From assembly GCA_035772785.1 (NCBI GenBank), contig JAOCPU010000018.1:248001-312000 (forward strand): 64,000 nucleotides of DNA. Direction: 5' to 3'. Of this stretch, positions 11,785-20,951 are shown piece after piece. Position numbers and translations under genes: made by a program. The stretch's first letter is position 1; every line of letters begins with the position of its first letter. The notes beneath the pieces are model-generated. The model searched no databases. It was not told the origin of the DNA and saw only the letters and a program-made list of their open reading frames with translations. Origin of the DNA: Phlebiopsis flavidoalba. Taxonomy: Eukaryota; Basidiomycota; Agaricomycetes; Polyporales; Phanerochaetaceae.

Positions 11785-12690
11785 TTATAAGCGAACACGG
11801 CTCGCATACGAGTAGATTCTAGGACGCACGAGTAGATGAAGTGTTCTCGACCACGTGGGCGGTGAGAGACTCTCCAGTGACATTCCAGATGGTGCTAGCC
11901 ACTTCGCAGGAGCTGAGGCCGCGAGAATCAGCGAGAGGGTTGCGAAGGGAGACCGGAGGAGACTGGGCGTACGGCTGCAAGAATTTAGCTCGATATGGAT
12001 AGCCACGTCGGGCAATTACTCACTGTGAGGAACGTTTCCGACCATGTAGCAGCCGGTACGACTGTCTTGAACGGTGCCGAACAAATCATACGCGATATTC
12101 TGCGTATACGTCCGCTGCAGTTAGTTCTACGATGGGGTAGCAAGGGTTCGTCTACACACCTCTGACGTCACCGCTTTCTCCTGTGAGTTCCCGGGGATTC
12201 ACATCACATGAGCTATACGTGAACTTGACCGCCTTCGACACCTCTTCGCAGTAGCCGTATAATCCTTCTTCATTAGGCGAGCTGATGTATCCGTGAAGAG
12301 ACCCGTCGGGGTGAGGTGACCTTGATCGTGCCAGAGATTGTGCTACACTGGGCTCCGGTTGCTTCGGAGGTCTCGGCTGAAGATGTCTTGGATGCCGCTA
12401 CGTAAACAGCAGCAGAAGGGTTACTCCGCCTTTCTCCTTGAAGGATATCAGTTGACAAGGTTGAGAAATCAATTACCGATGTGCATACCGTGGCGACGGT
12501 AAAGCTGAGGCTTTCTTCAGGGGCAGACCATTCGTGAGCCGCTCTTGCGTTTGTCATGTCCCGCGGGATGTGCTGGCTGGAATTGGACGGCAGCTCTCCC
12601 GCCAACACGGAGATAAATCCGTTGACCAAGACGAATGTTATCGCGACCAAGGCGAAATGCGGTGGGACAACATGGTCATGTCAGAGATCA
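11785..12690 (-). CDS. Unrecognised protein, possibly secreted
   Basis: Reading the minus strand, a hydrophobic leader (LVAITFVLVNGFISVLAGEL) is followed by a polar, Ser/Thr-rich part with scattered Cys, then, after a frameshift near 12300, GSLHGYISSPNEEGLYGYCE and VKFTYSSCDVNPRELTGESG, and further exons near 12080 (SRTGCYMVGNVP) and 11800-12010. The pattern of leader plus paired Cys suggests a secreted or cell-surface protein, but I do not recognise the family. The start codon is not resolved: an ATG lies upstream near 12678 in another frame, and upstream reading needs a one-base shift. Confidence 0.4.
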
Positions 12691-14005
12691 CACGTGCAGA
12701 GGTAGTTGAACGAACGTGAGCGAATAGGGGAATGAGAGAAGCCTGTGGTCGCCAGCTTCTGAAAGTCCGTAGAATCCGTCTATTAATGCCCGGGGCCATG
12801 GCACGCCGACTCTTGAAAATCAAAATGATGGGTATGCACGCCAGAATGCTGGGTCTCGACTCAGCGATCCAAGAGTATTCATGTCCAGCCGAACGTCATA
12901 GGTACTTAGACCTTGAAATTGAAAAGACAAATGGCCAGGAGAAGCGCCAGTGACAGTGGCAGGCTTTCTCGGCCCGTCGGCCAGCAAGCTGAAGGAACCA
13001 TGTGAAACGTTTTATGACCTGAAAGTGGGGGTCTCCTAGTAGCTAGAGGTATCTGGAGATACGTACATTGGTCGGCGACCAGTGGAGATGAAGATGCCAT
13101 CCCGAAAGTATCATGCCCGTGCATTGCGAATGTGATCGACGCAGCACGGGAATTTTCAGCGACCGCCAAGCAGAGAGAGACCTCGGACCCGCAGTTCCTG
13201 CACTGATTTTGGCTATTGCGCAGTATTCGAGATCCGTCTTAGACCAACTGGTAGAGAAAAGGGTGCGAGTCTCGAGACATCGATATCCCGGGCGAAGGGG
13301 TTGGAGCATCTGTGGAGGCAACCTCGCGCTCGCCACGCCTCAGCCGAATTCGGCCAGATATGGCATCTTTTCAAAGTCCGATTGCTTTAGATCTTAACAA
13401 GTACAAACAAACCACTCCCCGAGCGGCGCTCTCCGCTGGAGCGCACGCTGCTCGCCACCCTCGCTCGCTGCTCGTTGCAAACCCATAGCGCCATCTCCAG
13501 TATTGCCCCCTCGTTGCCACATGTCATCTTCCTTCGTCCCCTTTAAGCTCATCCAATAATTATACCGGATCTCGGAACGTCCTACTCCTTTGGAAATAAG
13601 TAAGTAACTCGCCGGTGCGTCAATTTGCCTTATGTGCGCTGATGACGCAATAATACATATTCCTTAATTCTGCTAGCTATAGTCATCACGTCGAAGAGCT
13701 GCACACCGCCAACGTGTGTTGTGGGTTTTCTCCCAACACGAGAGCGTCGAATTCACACTGCGTAAATGACGTCAGTTCGAACCCTCCGTGCATTCAAAAC
13801 CGGGCCGCGGTAAGCTTGGGCCTTGCGCATCTGGGGTCTATTGATGACTGCTACTATCCCATCCTTCTGTGTCAACAATAGCCTGAAGTGTCACCGGAGA
13901 GCAGTTTCATCTCCTGCATTGAGCGGTGGCATGTAGACGCGCATTCATTGCCTCGCAGAGTGTCGGGGACACAGCTTCCTGATAGTGTGACTTTATCTGG
14001 TGATC
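12691..14005. other. Region without a convincing gene
   Basis: Short competing frames on both strands from 12.7 to 13.4 kb, no motif recognised. From 13.4 to 14.0 kb the sequence looks like promoter DNA with a GC-rich direct-repeat-like part (cgctcgctgctcg near 13463). Confidence 0.35.
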
Positions 14006-14762
14006 ATGGCGTTTGAGTTAGAGTTTATATCTCAAACTCATGTCGTGCGCGTGTTGGACCCGACCGGCCACAAAAACCTGGGAGATCTGGACACCCTTGC
14101 CACACATCTCCTCCCTGTCACCTTCCCTATCCCAGCTCCCCTCCCTCCTCTTTTCCTGATAGTTGTAAAAAGGGCTGTGTCGTATGCCCATCACCCTCGA
14201 AGTTCCCTCGAAGCCGAAAACGACGAGCCGCCCATCCCAAACGGGGTCAACCAGGCGTCAGGCACACCGGTCCAGATACCTGTGATATCATATCTCGCGA
14301 CAGCGCTTTCAGGAGTCCTGATCGCACGACCTTTCCTATCTTCCCCGTCCGCTCAGGCCACCCAGTGGACACCGTTCACTCGTAATGTGCGTATTCATAC
14401 TCACAAGTGGGCTTTCCTTGGAAGACGGCTGACCGCAAGCCACAGCTTTGAGCGTGGGATAAGCTCGTACCGCCGACTTGGCGTTTTGTCTGGGAAAACC
14501 CACCATGCCTCAAGCAGTCTCTCCACGATACCTAACTGGTGAGTCTCCAAAGTCGCTGCCCACGAGACTAAGTCTGATACCATCTGTTCTTGTCATATCC
14601 AGTCTCTCCCCCTGGTCCGGCTGTGGCACTTCCGAAGGACCGTCGGCCACAAGCACCTAAACTGAAGGCTCAGGTGGGTCTGTACAACACGTACTACATT
14701 ATGGTCCTGAAGGAGGCATTGTTCAGATTAATCCACGAGAATGGAGTCCTGAGTAGGTGAGT
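14006..14762 (+). CDS. Unrecognised protein, 5' exons
   Basis: An ATG at 14006 opens a 179-codon frame beginning MAFELEFISQTHVVRVLDP with a Pro-rich hydrophobic stretch (residues about 35-52). A gtgagtct donor at about 14540 and a tatccag acceptor at about 14602 would lead to an exon encoding VSPPGPAVALPKDRRPQAP and LYNTYYIMVLKEALFRLIHE. Reading frames downstream to about 15.6 kb may belong to the same gene. I do not recognise the family; no catalytic motif is evident. Confidence 0.35.
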
Positions 14763-14919
14763 AAGCGAGTATACTATCAAAAACACGGCACTCCGTCGAA
14801 GTCACCATCACCCAATCATGGCCAAAATTGTCTTGGACAACAAAGTTAGGATGCGGCATGGCTCTTATCGACACACCCTAGAGGATATTTTGTACCAGTG
14901 AGCAGAACCTCTCGCGACT

Positions 14920-15610
14920 CTTAAGCCGTGTATGACTGACATTTCGAAGTTTGGCCGACAGAGTACCCCGAACTGCAAGAAGAGATGAGGGCGACCGCCA
15001 CGTAGAAAGCTACGTACCTAAGGCTGGCCAAAACAATTCTCCACATCTTCGCGGCTACGCTCGGGCTCAGGACATTGTGCGCTAGCGTTGGCCCAACAAA
15101 AACGACACTCTTGGCTGTCCCCGTGCGCCTACTCCGCCAGGTCTCTGAAGTTGTCATCGACGAAGCACCCTCCGTCCTCCGTCCCGGACGCAGCTGCGGA
15201 GTCTGTGGACTTGGACGCATGAGATTTACAACAGAACGGCCTGCACAGTATATACGGAAAGGCTCGCATGCCTCCACTGGCTTAGTCGGTTTACCAGCAT
15301 CTCCTTCTTCCGGGTTCCCCAAGCTCCACTCCCGGCCGTTTAGTACGCTCTCTCACCAGGTCCCTACGACAACTGTTCGGAGCTGTCGGCAGCGTAGAGG
15401 GATTCTCCGCACCGCCGCCAGAAGCGTCCGAATTCGACGTCCGACGAATACTGCGCGAAGTCGCTGAGAGCGATGATGGGCGACGCTTGTCGACAGTGAG
15501 AGAGTCCATACCTAATGAAACGTACCAGGCAGTCCTCAGTATGATCTCCTCGGCCGCCGGGATGCCTTGCACCCACGGGCTGCGAGGCCAGGATGGGCGA
15601 TGAGATGCCT
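14920..15610 (+). CDS. Unrecognised coding stretch, possible continuation of the 14.0 kb gene
   Basis: Plus-strand pieces include VWPTEYPELQEEMRATAT near 14950 and, after shifts, SLTRSLRQLFGAVGSVEGFS and FDVRRILREVAESDDGRRL near 15345-15490, which look coding in composition (alternating acidic and basic residues, helical). Frames disagree from piece to piece, as elsewhere in this window. No family recognised; it may join the gene before it or the one after. Confidence 0.3.
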
Positions 15611-16334
15611 CGTGGCTGAAGCCGGATATCCATGGTCGCAGTCGCTTCCCTCAGGCAACTTCTCGCCAATCCAGTCCCTGCGGTGTGCACAGAGTTAGTC
15701 CCCCCAGTAATCGACTTTCTATCCATATTCCGCCGTCACAGCCACCGTCTATATCGTGTCAGCTGTGTATAAACGTACAACTCAGTTGCCATACAAGCTC
15801 CGGAAGAGCCTCGAGGTCGTGATGCTGTGCAATACTTCAGGACTAAGACGTGTTGGAACTACTCGCGCCATGGAACCCACGGCGATACGTCGGTGAAACT
15901 GAGATTCTAGGCGACTTCCCTGACTTGTGCCAGGGTGGACGATTCTGGTGCCGACATCAGTCGAGAGTCGACCAACAATGGTGAAAAGACCACTGAGCAC
16001 GTCTTAGGACGTTGACATTGCGTCGAGAATACCAGTTGGCATTTATCTCAGCAGCAGCTACGCCATCTTCTACTGTCACCATCAGCCCTCCGAAGTCTCC
16101 TAGACCTCCAGATGTGCCATTTTCCACTGCCGACAAACCATCACCTCACCCTCTTATATCCCATTGCTTCTGATCCTGCGCTACCGCTCACCCGCCAAGT
16201 CCGATATGCCGCAGTCTTGCGGGAATAGCAAGGAAGTCACGGAAGCTAACAGACAGTCCATGATTATCAGGCCTCGAGGCCTCTAATCCCAGCTCTTTTC
16301 GAATGGGCCACGCGGCGGGAGGCCTCTGTGGGAT

Positions 16335-17413
16335 ATGTCTCACGACACCTACAGTCCGATGACGAATGGACAGATTGGCCCCTACCGCTACTCCTTCGCT
16401 CGCCGTCCCTGCGCACGACGAGCACACGAGATCTCAGGAGAGTCAGTCCGACGAGTGGCAGTCCTTCAACTCTCCATATCTCTCAGCGGCGTCTGCTCCG
16501 ACGACCCGCGCGGTACCCGGTCCACTAAATCTCAGCTCCTCTCGACGCCTCGCGCTGGAACAAGCAACTAACATCACGAGCTCGGAAAATGCACATCGAG
16601 GACGCGCTGCCGTAGGAGCAACATCCCGCTCGCTCGGCTCGCCCCAGTCGCGACACAGGCCGCTTGCCGCATCCCTAAACGAGCGACCCGGAAAGGGACG
16701 TCGAGAGCGGGTTCACAGTCGTGGGACGCCACAAGACGTCCAGCAACCCACGTCGCCAAGAGACTCAGACGCGGGGCACAAGGCGAAACCAGGTCACAGC
16801 GGAAGCGAATGTCGGTCGACACTTTGGAGGGTCCATGAGGCGGTTCGGGGAGAAGGAGCACGAGGACTCCGAGGCGGGCCGTGTCGGAAACCTCAGTGAC
16901 ACGGCTGAACAAGGGTGTCAGTCGTTCGGAAAACACGTCACAACCATGCTGATCCCCACCCGAAGAAAGCGGCCTGTGTCCAGCCGGCCCAGCCGTTACG
17001 TTCCCCACACGGATGGTTCACAGAATCCCTCCAAGTCCTGACCCCCAAGCTCCGAGCGTCAGCTCGCCCGTGCTCTCCGCGTTCTTTCGCGCGGGTAGTC
17101 GCGGATGACGTCCGCGACGACACGCGAGTAGTCGAAGAGCGGATGGCAGCACGCGGAAGTTTCTTCAACAAGCTTACTTCGGCCGTCATCACAGGCCTTG
17201 TCTTCGTCTTTACCGTCGTCTCCGACGGGGACACCCGCACAACCACAGCCAGTTGCGAAGAGGACCTACTCGGAGGCGCTCTTTCCAAGAGCTGACAGGA
17301 TGCCGAAGTCGCGGCTTTATCAAAACCCGGATAGAGCGGAATGGCGATCACCCGGACATGGAGGGCCGCCCGGCCTAAGAGAAAATTACAAGGGAAGCTG
17401 GAACAAGGATTGA
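16335..17413 (+). CDS. Predicted disordered Ser/Pro/Arg-rich protein
   Basis: Overlapping plus-strand frames are rich in Ser, Pro, Arg, Gly and Thr with little hydrophobic core, for example SSLPSSPTGTPAQPQPVAKR followed by TYSEALFPRADRMPKSRLYQ near the end, stopping at 17411-17413. The frame changes several times, so exact codons are unsure. The composition suggests an intrinsically disordered regulatory protein. The opposite strand is also open over much of this range because of high GC content, so strand choice is tentative. Confidence 0.35.
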
Positions 17414-17939
17414 CTTGTAAAGTAGGCTGGAGAAAGAAAAGCACTGGAAGAAACGACCGGCGTCGGACAGTCTCTGTATCTGTGATAATGTCAGACGCCT
17501 CAGCGTGCGCCACAGAGACGCTATATATCTAGTTAGTTTTCTTGCTTCCCGTATATCTACTCATCATCGCCGTTTCCGATTTCCGTAGTAGTTGTGCTGC
17601 AGTTCATTCCGCCACATCATACCCACGGGATCTACTGCTTAGACGCCATTACACATGTGATACAGTGATTGTTTCACATCCTAGCTAGCTGTCCTGTAGA
17701 CAACTATATGTTGTATTTTGTTGTCTTCGCTGCTTTCTTGATCTAATGTATCTGCTGGTCCGTTACTGTTATGATGCCAATCAACTGTGATGCGCGGCGA
17801 AATGTATGCTCTTTTAGTATGGATTCGGAGATATGGTCAGTATATACACTAACCCGACTTAGGGTCAACATGGTGAATGCACGAAGACCCTCTTAAAATT
17901 TGCAGAGAGCCGTGGGCTGCTTGATAGCGCACAGAATGA
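17414..17939. other. Convergent intergenic region
   Basis: AT-richer DNA between a plus-strand gene end and the 3' end of the HIT gene on the minus strand. No coding signal seen. Confidence 0.4.
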
Positions 17940-19222
17940 TTAACAGGGAAGATGCGCACCGCGCCTCCCTTCTACGCTTAAGATTCTAATGGTTTGTGTC
18001 AACCTCGACGAACCAGCCGATCCCTTTCTCCTTTCCGCTGCTGCCCAGGTCGGTAAGGATATTTGGCTCTTCGCCATACCGAATTATACGGCAATCACCT
18101 GGACGTGAAGATGTAGCATGATTGACCGAGTTGAACGGAGGTATATGGAATCCAAGTCTGCTTTCATCGATGAACTTGTAACGTTTACAAGATAGTGCCG
18201 CCGATCGTACCGGACCGGCGAGCCAGAAGGGACGTCAAGTCGATCGAGGACCACCTCTCCACGCGTGCCCTATTTCCGCCTATGTACGCGCAAAACTGTA
18301 CCACCCAAGAAAGTTGAGATAACTTGACATATTTAAACGAAGGCTGACTACATACTCAATTGACGCGTCCATCGGGCTTGAGGAGTCTTCACGCTTCTGC
18401 AGGTCATGGTCACTTAGACTTTGCGCTGCCCTCCCCCCCCCCCTTCTTTTCTTTTTTCCCCCTTCTCCCCCCTTTCCTTTTCCCCTCTCCCCTTCTTCTC
18501 CCTTTCCCCCCCTTCCCCCCCCCTCCCCCCCCCTCCCTCCCCTCTCTCTTCCCTTTCTTCCTCTCCCCCTTCCCTTCTCCCCCCTCCCCCCTCCTCCCTT
18601 CCCCCCCCCCCCCCCTCCTTCCTCCCCTCCTCTCCCTCCCTCCCTCTCCCCTTTGCCTTCTTCCCCCCCTTTCTTCCCCCCTTCCCTCTTTTTCTCCCCT
18701 CTTCCTCTCCCCCTCTCTTTCTTCATTTTCTCTTTCCCCCCCCCTCCTTTCCCCTTCCCCCTTCTTCTTCCCCCTTCTACCCTCCCCCCCCCCCCCTCCC
18801 CCTCTCCCCCCCCCCCCCCCCCTTCCCTCCCCCTTCCTATTCTTTTCCCCTCCTTTTTCCCCCCCCCCTTCCCTCCCCCCCCCATCTCCCCTTCTTTTTC
18901 ATCTCCGACGTGTCGCTTGGGTATCACGAGTAAATGGTGTTTCGCCGCAGGGTTACGGTTCTCTGAACACAATGAAATCGTCGTCCTATGCGTTTGTCGA
19001 AAGATTGTATTCGGGACACCAATGGAACCGCTAGTGACACCTCCACAAAATAACCAGCGTACCACTCCGACACAAACGTTTTTGGAAACCTGTTTCTCCA
19101 GGGAAACATCACAGAAGGGGCAGCCACGCGCTCGATTGAGACTGTCAGCCTCCTTTGTCAACGTTTTTCTCGTAAGCGTGTAGCAGGTCGTAAGCCTGTA
19201 CACGAGAGAAAGCTAAAGCCAT
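17940..19222 (-). CDS. HIT-domain nucleotide hydrolase/transferase-like protein
   Basis: HIT proteins cleave or transfer nucleoside monophosphates using a His-triad site. From an ATG at 19222 the coding strand gives MALAFSRVQAYDLLHAYEKN, then GCPFCDVSLEK, then ENRNPAAKHHLLVIPKRHV near 18920. After the purine-rich block the frame resumes with SLSDHDLQKRED, an intron near 18345, LGFHIPPFNSVNH near 18125 and the triad HLHLH (18100-18120, one surplus base inside). The last exon encodes KYPYRPG, then KGIGWFVEV and TIRILSVEGRRGAHLPC, stopping at 17940-17942. This order matches fungal HIT proteins of about 200 residues. The gene is split by a 455-nt polypurine insert on its coding strand, treated separately. 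It lies between acetate kinase and phosphoketolase on the same strand. Confidence 0.82.
18429..18883. repeat. 455-nt nearly pure pyrimidine (C/T) block
   Basis: The plus strand is C and T only apart from about four purines over 455 bases, with many runs of 8-18 C. On the minus strand this is an open polypurine sequence that would encode Gly, Lys, Glu and Arg in long runs. It falls inside the HIT gene, between the VIPKRHV and SLSDHDL segments, where an intron could sit. It is either a real polypurine-polypyrimidine tract able to form triplex DNA or low-complexity sequencing noise inserted into the consensus. Confidence 0.85.
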
Positions 19223-19672
19223 GAGGCAAACATTCAGGGATGAGGACGCAGACGCGGTCACGCCCACTCCAGCTTCGGCGTGAGCTCGGCCAGGATTTGA
19301 CTTGATTGTGCCACGCGACTCGTGCTCACTCCCAGTTGTCCTAGGCAGTGCTTTCTTTTTGACTTCGCTCCGACTACATACACTCCCTCACCTATTCCAT
19401 CTCACCTATATATATAGCTTACATCTGTTGCTCGCCGGGGCTGTCACTGTCGAGATAACTCATACACGATGCGTGGACTACTCGGAATGACTGAGACTCC
19501 AGACCCAATCAACGTTGCGTAATCAGAGGGCTAGTAGATTAGTTCGTGGTCAGTCATTACCTTCTGTTAACAGTACTATGACATACCCTCCACGGCTAGC
19601 ATACATGTCAATGTATACCCATCGGTGTGGACATGGTAGTCACGCTCGATTTTAGGTGCGTGTTGGTTTCCC
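19223..19672. other. Intergenic region upstream of HIT gene
   Basis: Probable promoter of the HIT gene. A short pyrimidine/AT stretch with cctatatatatag lies at about 19406-19418. No gene seen. Confidence 0.35.
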
Positions 19673-19699
19673 CTCGAGTTTCGAAAGAGCGAACTCGAG
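19673..19699. repeat. 8-bp inverted repeat CTCGAGTT / AACTCGAG
   Basis: CTCGAGTT at 19673-19680 and AACTCGAG at 19692-19699, separated by 11 bases. The same AACTCGAG core recurs at 19940 and, as CAACTC-GA-GAGTTG, at 20356-20369, so the motif punctuates the repeat region. Confidence 0.7.
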
Positions 19700-19761
19700 A
19701 AGGTACTTATCCCCCATAAGACCGCAGTGTCTGTAAAGGTCCTCGCCATCCAGGACGGTCA

Positions 19762-19784
19762 TCGCCGGTCGCCAGGACCGGCGA
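19762..19784. repeat. 9-bp perfect hairpin
   Basis: TCGCCGGTC (19762-19770) and GACCGGCGA (19776-19784) pair fully around a 5-base loop. No T run follows, so a bacterial-type terminator reading is not implied; it is part of the gene-poor repeat region. Confidence 0.6.
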
Positions 19785-19989
19785 CGGACTCTCGCCCTCC
19801 TTGGGAGTATGTCTCACCTGTGTCTTGCCCATCGCCTTGAGGATATTTCGTCTTGCTGTCGAGATGCTTGAGGTGTCGGATCCCGCTCCCTTACTGCCTG
19901 CCGCTACCGCCTCCCCCACACTCTAGCCACCATAGAGTGAACTCGAGTTGAGAGTGGGGTGCATGGGGAGACGAGCGCACATCATCACC

Positions 19990-20082
19990 AATCAGTCCCG
20001 CACAAGGGCTGTAGGGAAGGTCGGCACAGCGACTCCTACGCAACCACACGGCGAGTAGAACTCAGACAGCCGCTGTGCGAGA
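19990..20082. repeat. Direct repeat unit A1 (about 90 bp)
   Basis: Begins aatcagtcccgcaca and runs through gtagggaaggtcggcacagc, actcctacg and accacacggcgag to agccgctg. A second copy starts at 20257. The two differ by single-base indels and a few substitutions. No coding function is supported although frames cross it. Confidence 0.85.
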
Positions 20083-20256
20083 GCCAGCGCAGCCAGCCGA
20101 AGGCCAGCGAGCCCACAACAAACGAAAACATCCCCCATTTTTGTAGCGAACAACGGCGGAATGGGGACCATCCACCGGCCCTGTGTCGCACGACCGGCAA
20201 CGGGAAACGAAAGGGCGCACCCAAAGGCCTGACGCTCAGGATGCCTCTCTACGTAC

Positions 20257-20345
20257 AATCAGTCCCGCACAGGGCTGTAGGGAAGGTCGGCACAGCGACT
20301 CCTACGAACCACACGGCGAGTAAAACTCGATAGCCGCTGCGAGAC
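20257..20345. repeat. Direct repeat unit A2 (about 89 bp)
   Basis: Second copy of the unit at 19990, offset by 267 bases. It shares the blocks gtagggaaggtcggcacagc, gcgactcctacg, accacacggcgagta and agccgctg. It lacks one a in the opening and carries a gap after agccgctg relative to the first copy. Confidence 0.85.
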
Positions 20346-20386
20346 CAGGCAAGACCAACTCGAGAGTTGACCTTGCCCTGCACAAA

Positions 20387-20455
20387 TGGACGTAGCAAGC
20401 TGGGGGACTCAACTTCTCCCCCTCCCTCTCCCCTTGCCTCAACTTGCTACGTCCA
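20387..20455. repeat. 13-bp inverted repeat TGGACGTAGCAAG / CTTGCTACGTCCA
   Basis: Perfect 13-base arms at 20387-20399 and 20443-20455 with a 43-base pyrimidine-rich loop. It borders the direct-repeat pair and could be a terminal feature of a small non-autonomous element or a remnant; no transposase gene is present. Confidence 0.75.
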
Positions 20456-20951
20456 CAGCCGTCGAACGAGATGTTCTAGGGCTCGAGAAGGACTATATAC
20501 TGTACGCTACGGCAGCGCGGTAAACGGTGGTCGACGCGGGGGGGTGGAGGAGAGCTTGAAGGTGTGTAGCGAGGTGGTGGAAAGTGGACAAGAGGTGCAG
20601 ACCAGACGAACGAGGTGGATCGAGCTATATATGCTCCTGTTTTGGCTTGTTTTGTTGCCAACCAACAGGTCAGTACCCGCGGGTCACGTTTTCTCGACGC
20701 GACGCGTTTGAGCGCCTATCCTGAGGGATTTAACTTGCTCGTCGTCGACGATTGCGACCCCCCACTGGCGCTACGTCACTTCCTATTGTGACGACTCTGC
20801 GCTGTATGTCTAAGAATAATGCTAGAATTTTACATGTAACAATTTTGCTCAATGACTCGAAAATGATTGCGTGACTGATCAAAACGTTTTGTATTGAACA
20901 TGTTACTGCTAAAGTCTATCCATCTATGTTCTACAATCAGGTAATTTCGTT
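20456..20951. other. Region between repeat block and phosphoketolase 3' end
   Basis: Contains only weak frames and the 3' flank of the phosphoketolase. A sequence gctatatatgctcctg at about 20625 is AT-rich. Nothing recognised. Confidence 0.35.

Noticed and set aside
13774..13783. tRNA-like T-loop gttcgaaccc
   Set aside because: The flanking five bases cannot pair as a T stem and no anticodon or acceptor stem fits upstream.
18360..19183. Plus-strand Pro/Ser/Leu/Phe-rich frames across the pyrimidine block
   Set aside because: Pure C/T sequence is open in all three frames; the same region carries conserved HIT sequence on the other strand.
18280..19203. Long minus-strand open frame with Gly/Lys/Glu/Arg runs as a 300-residue protein
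   Set aside because: The ends belong to the HIT protein, but the middle is open only because a polypurine strand lacks stop codons. It is described as a repeat block, not as protein.
19762..19784. Rho-independent terminator
   Set aside because: A good hairpin, but no T run follows and the genome is fungal.
19990..20345. Long terminal repeats of a retrotransposon
   Set aside because: Units are about 90 bp and only 267 bp apart with no reverse transcriptase, integrase or primer-binding site visible.
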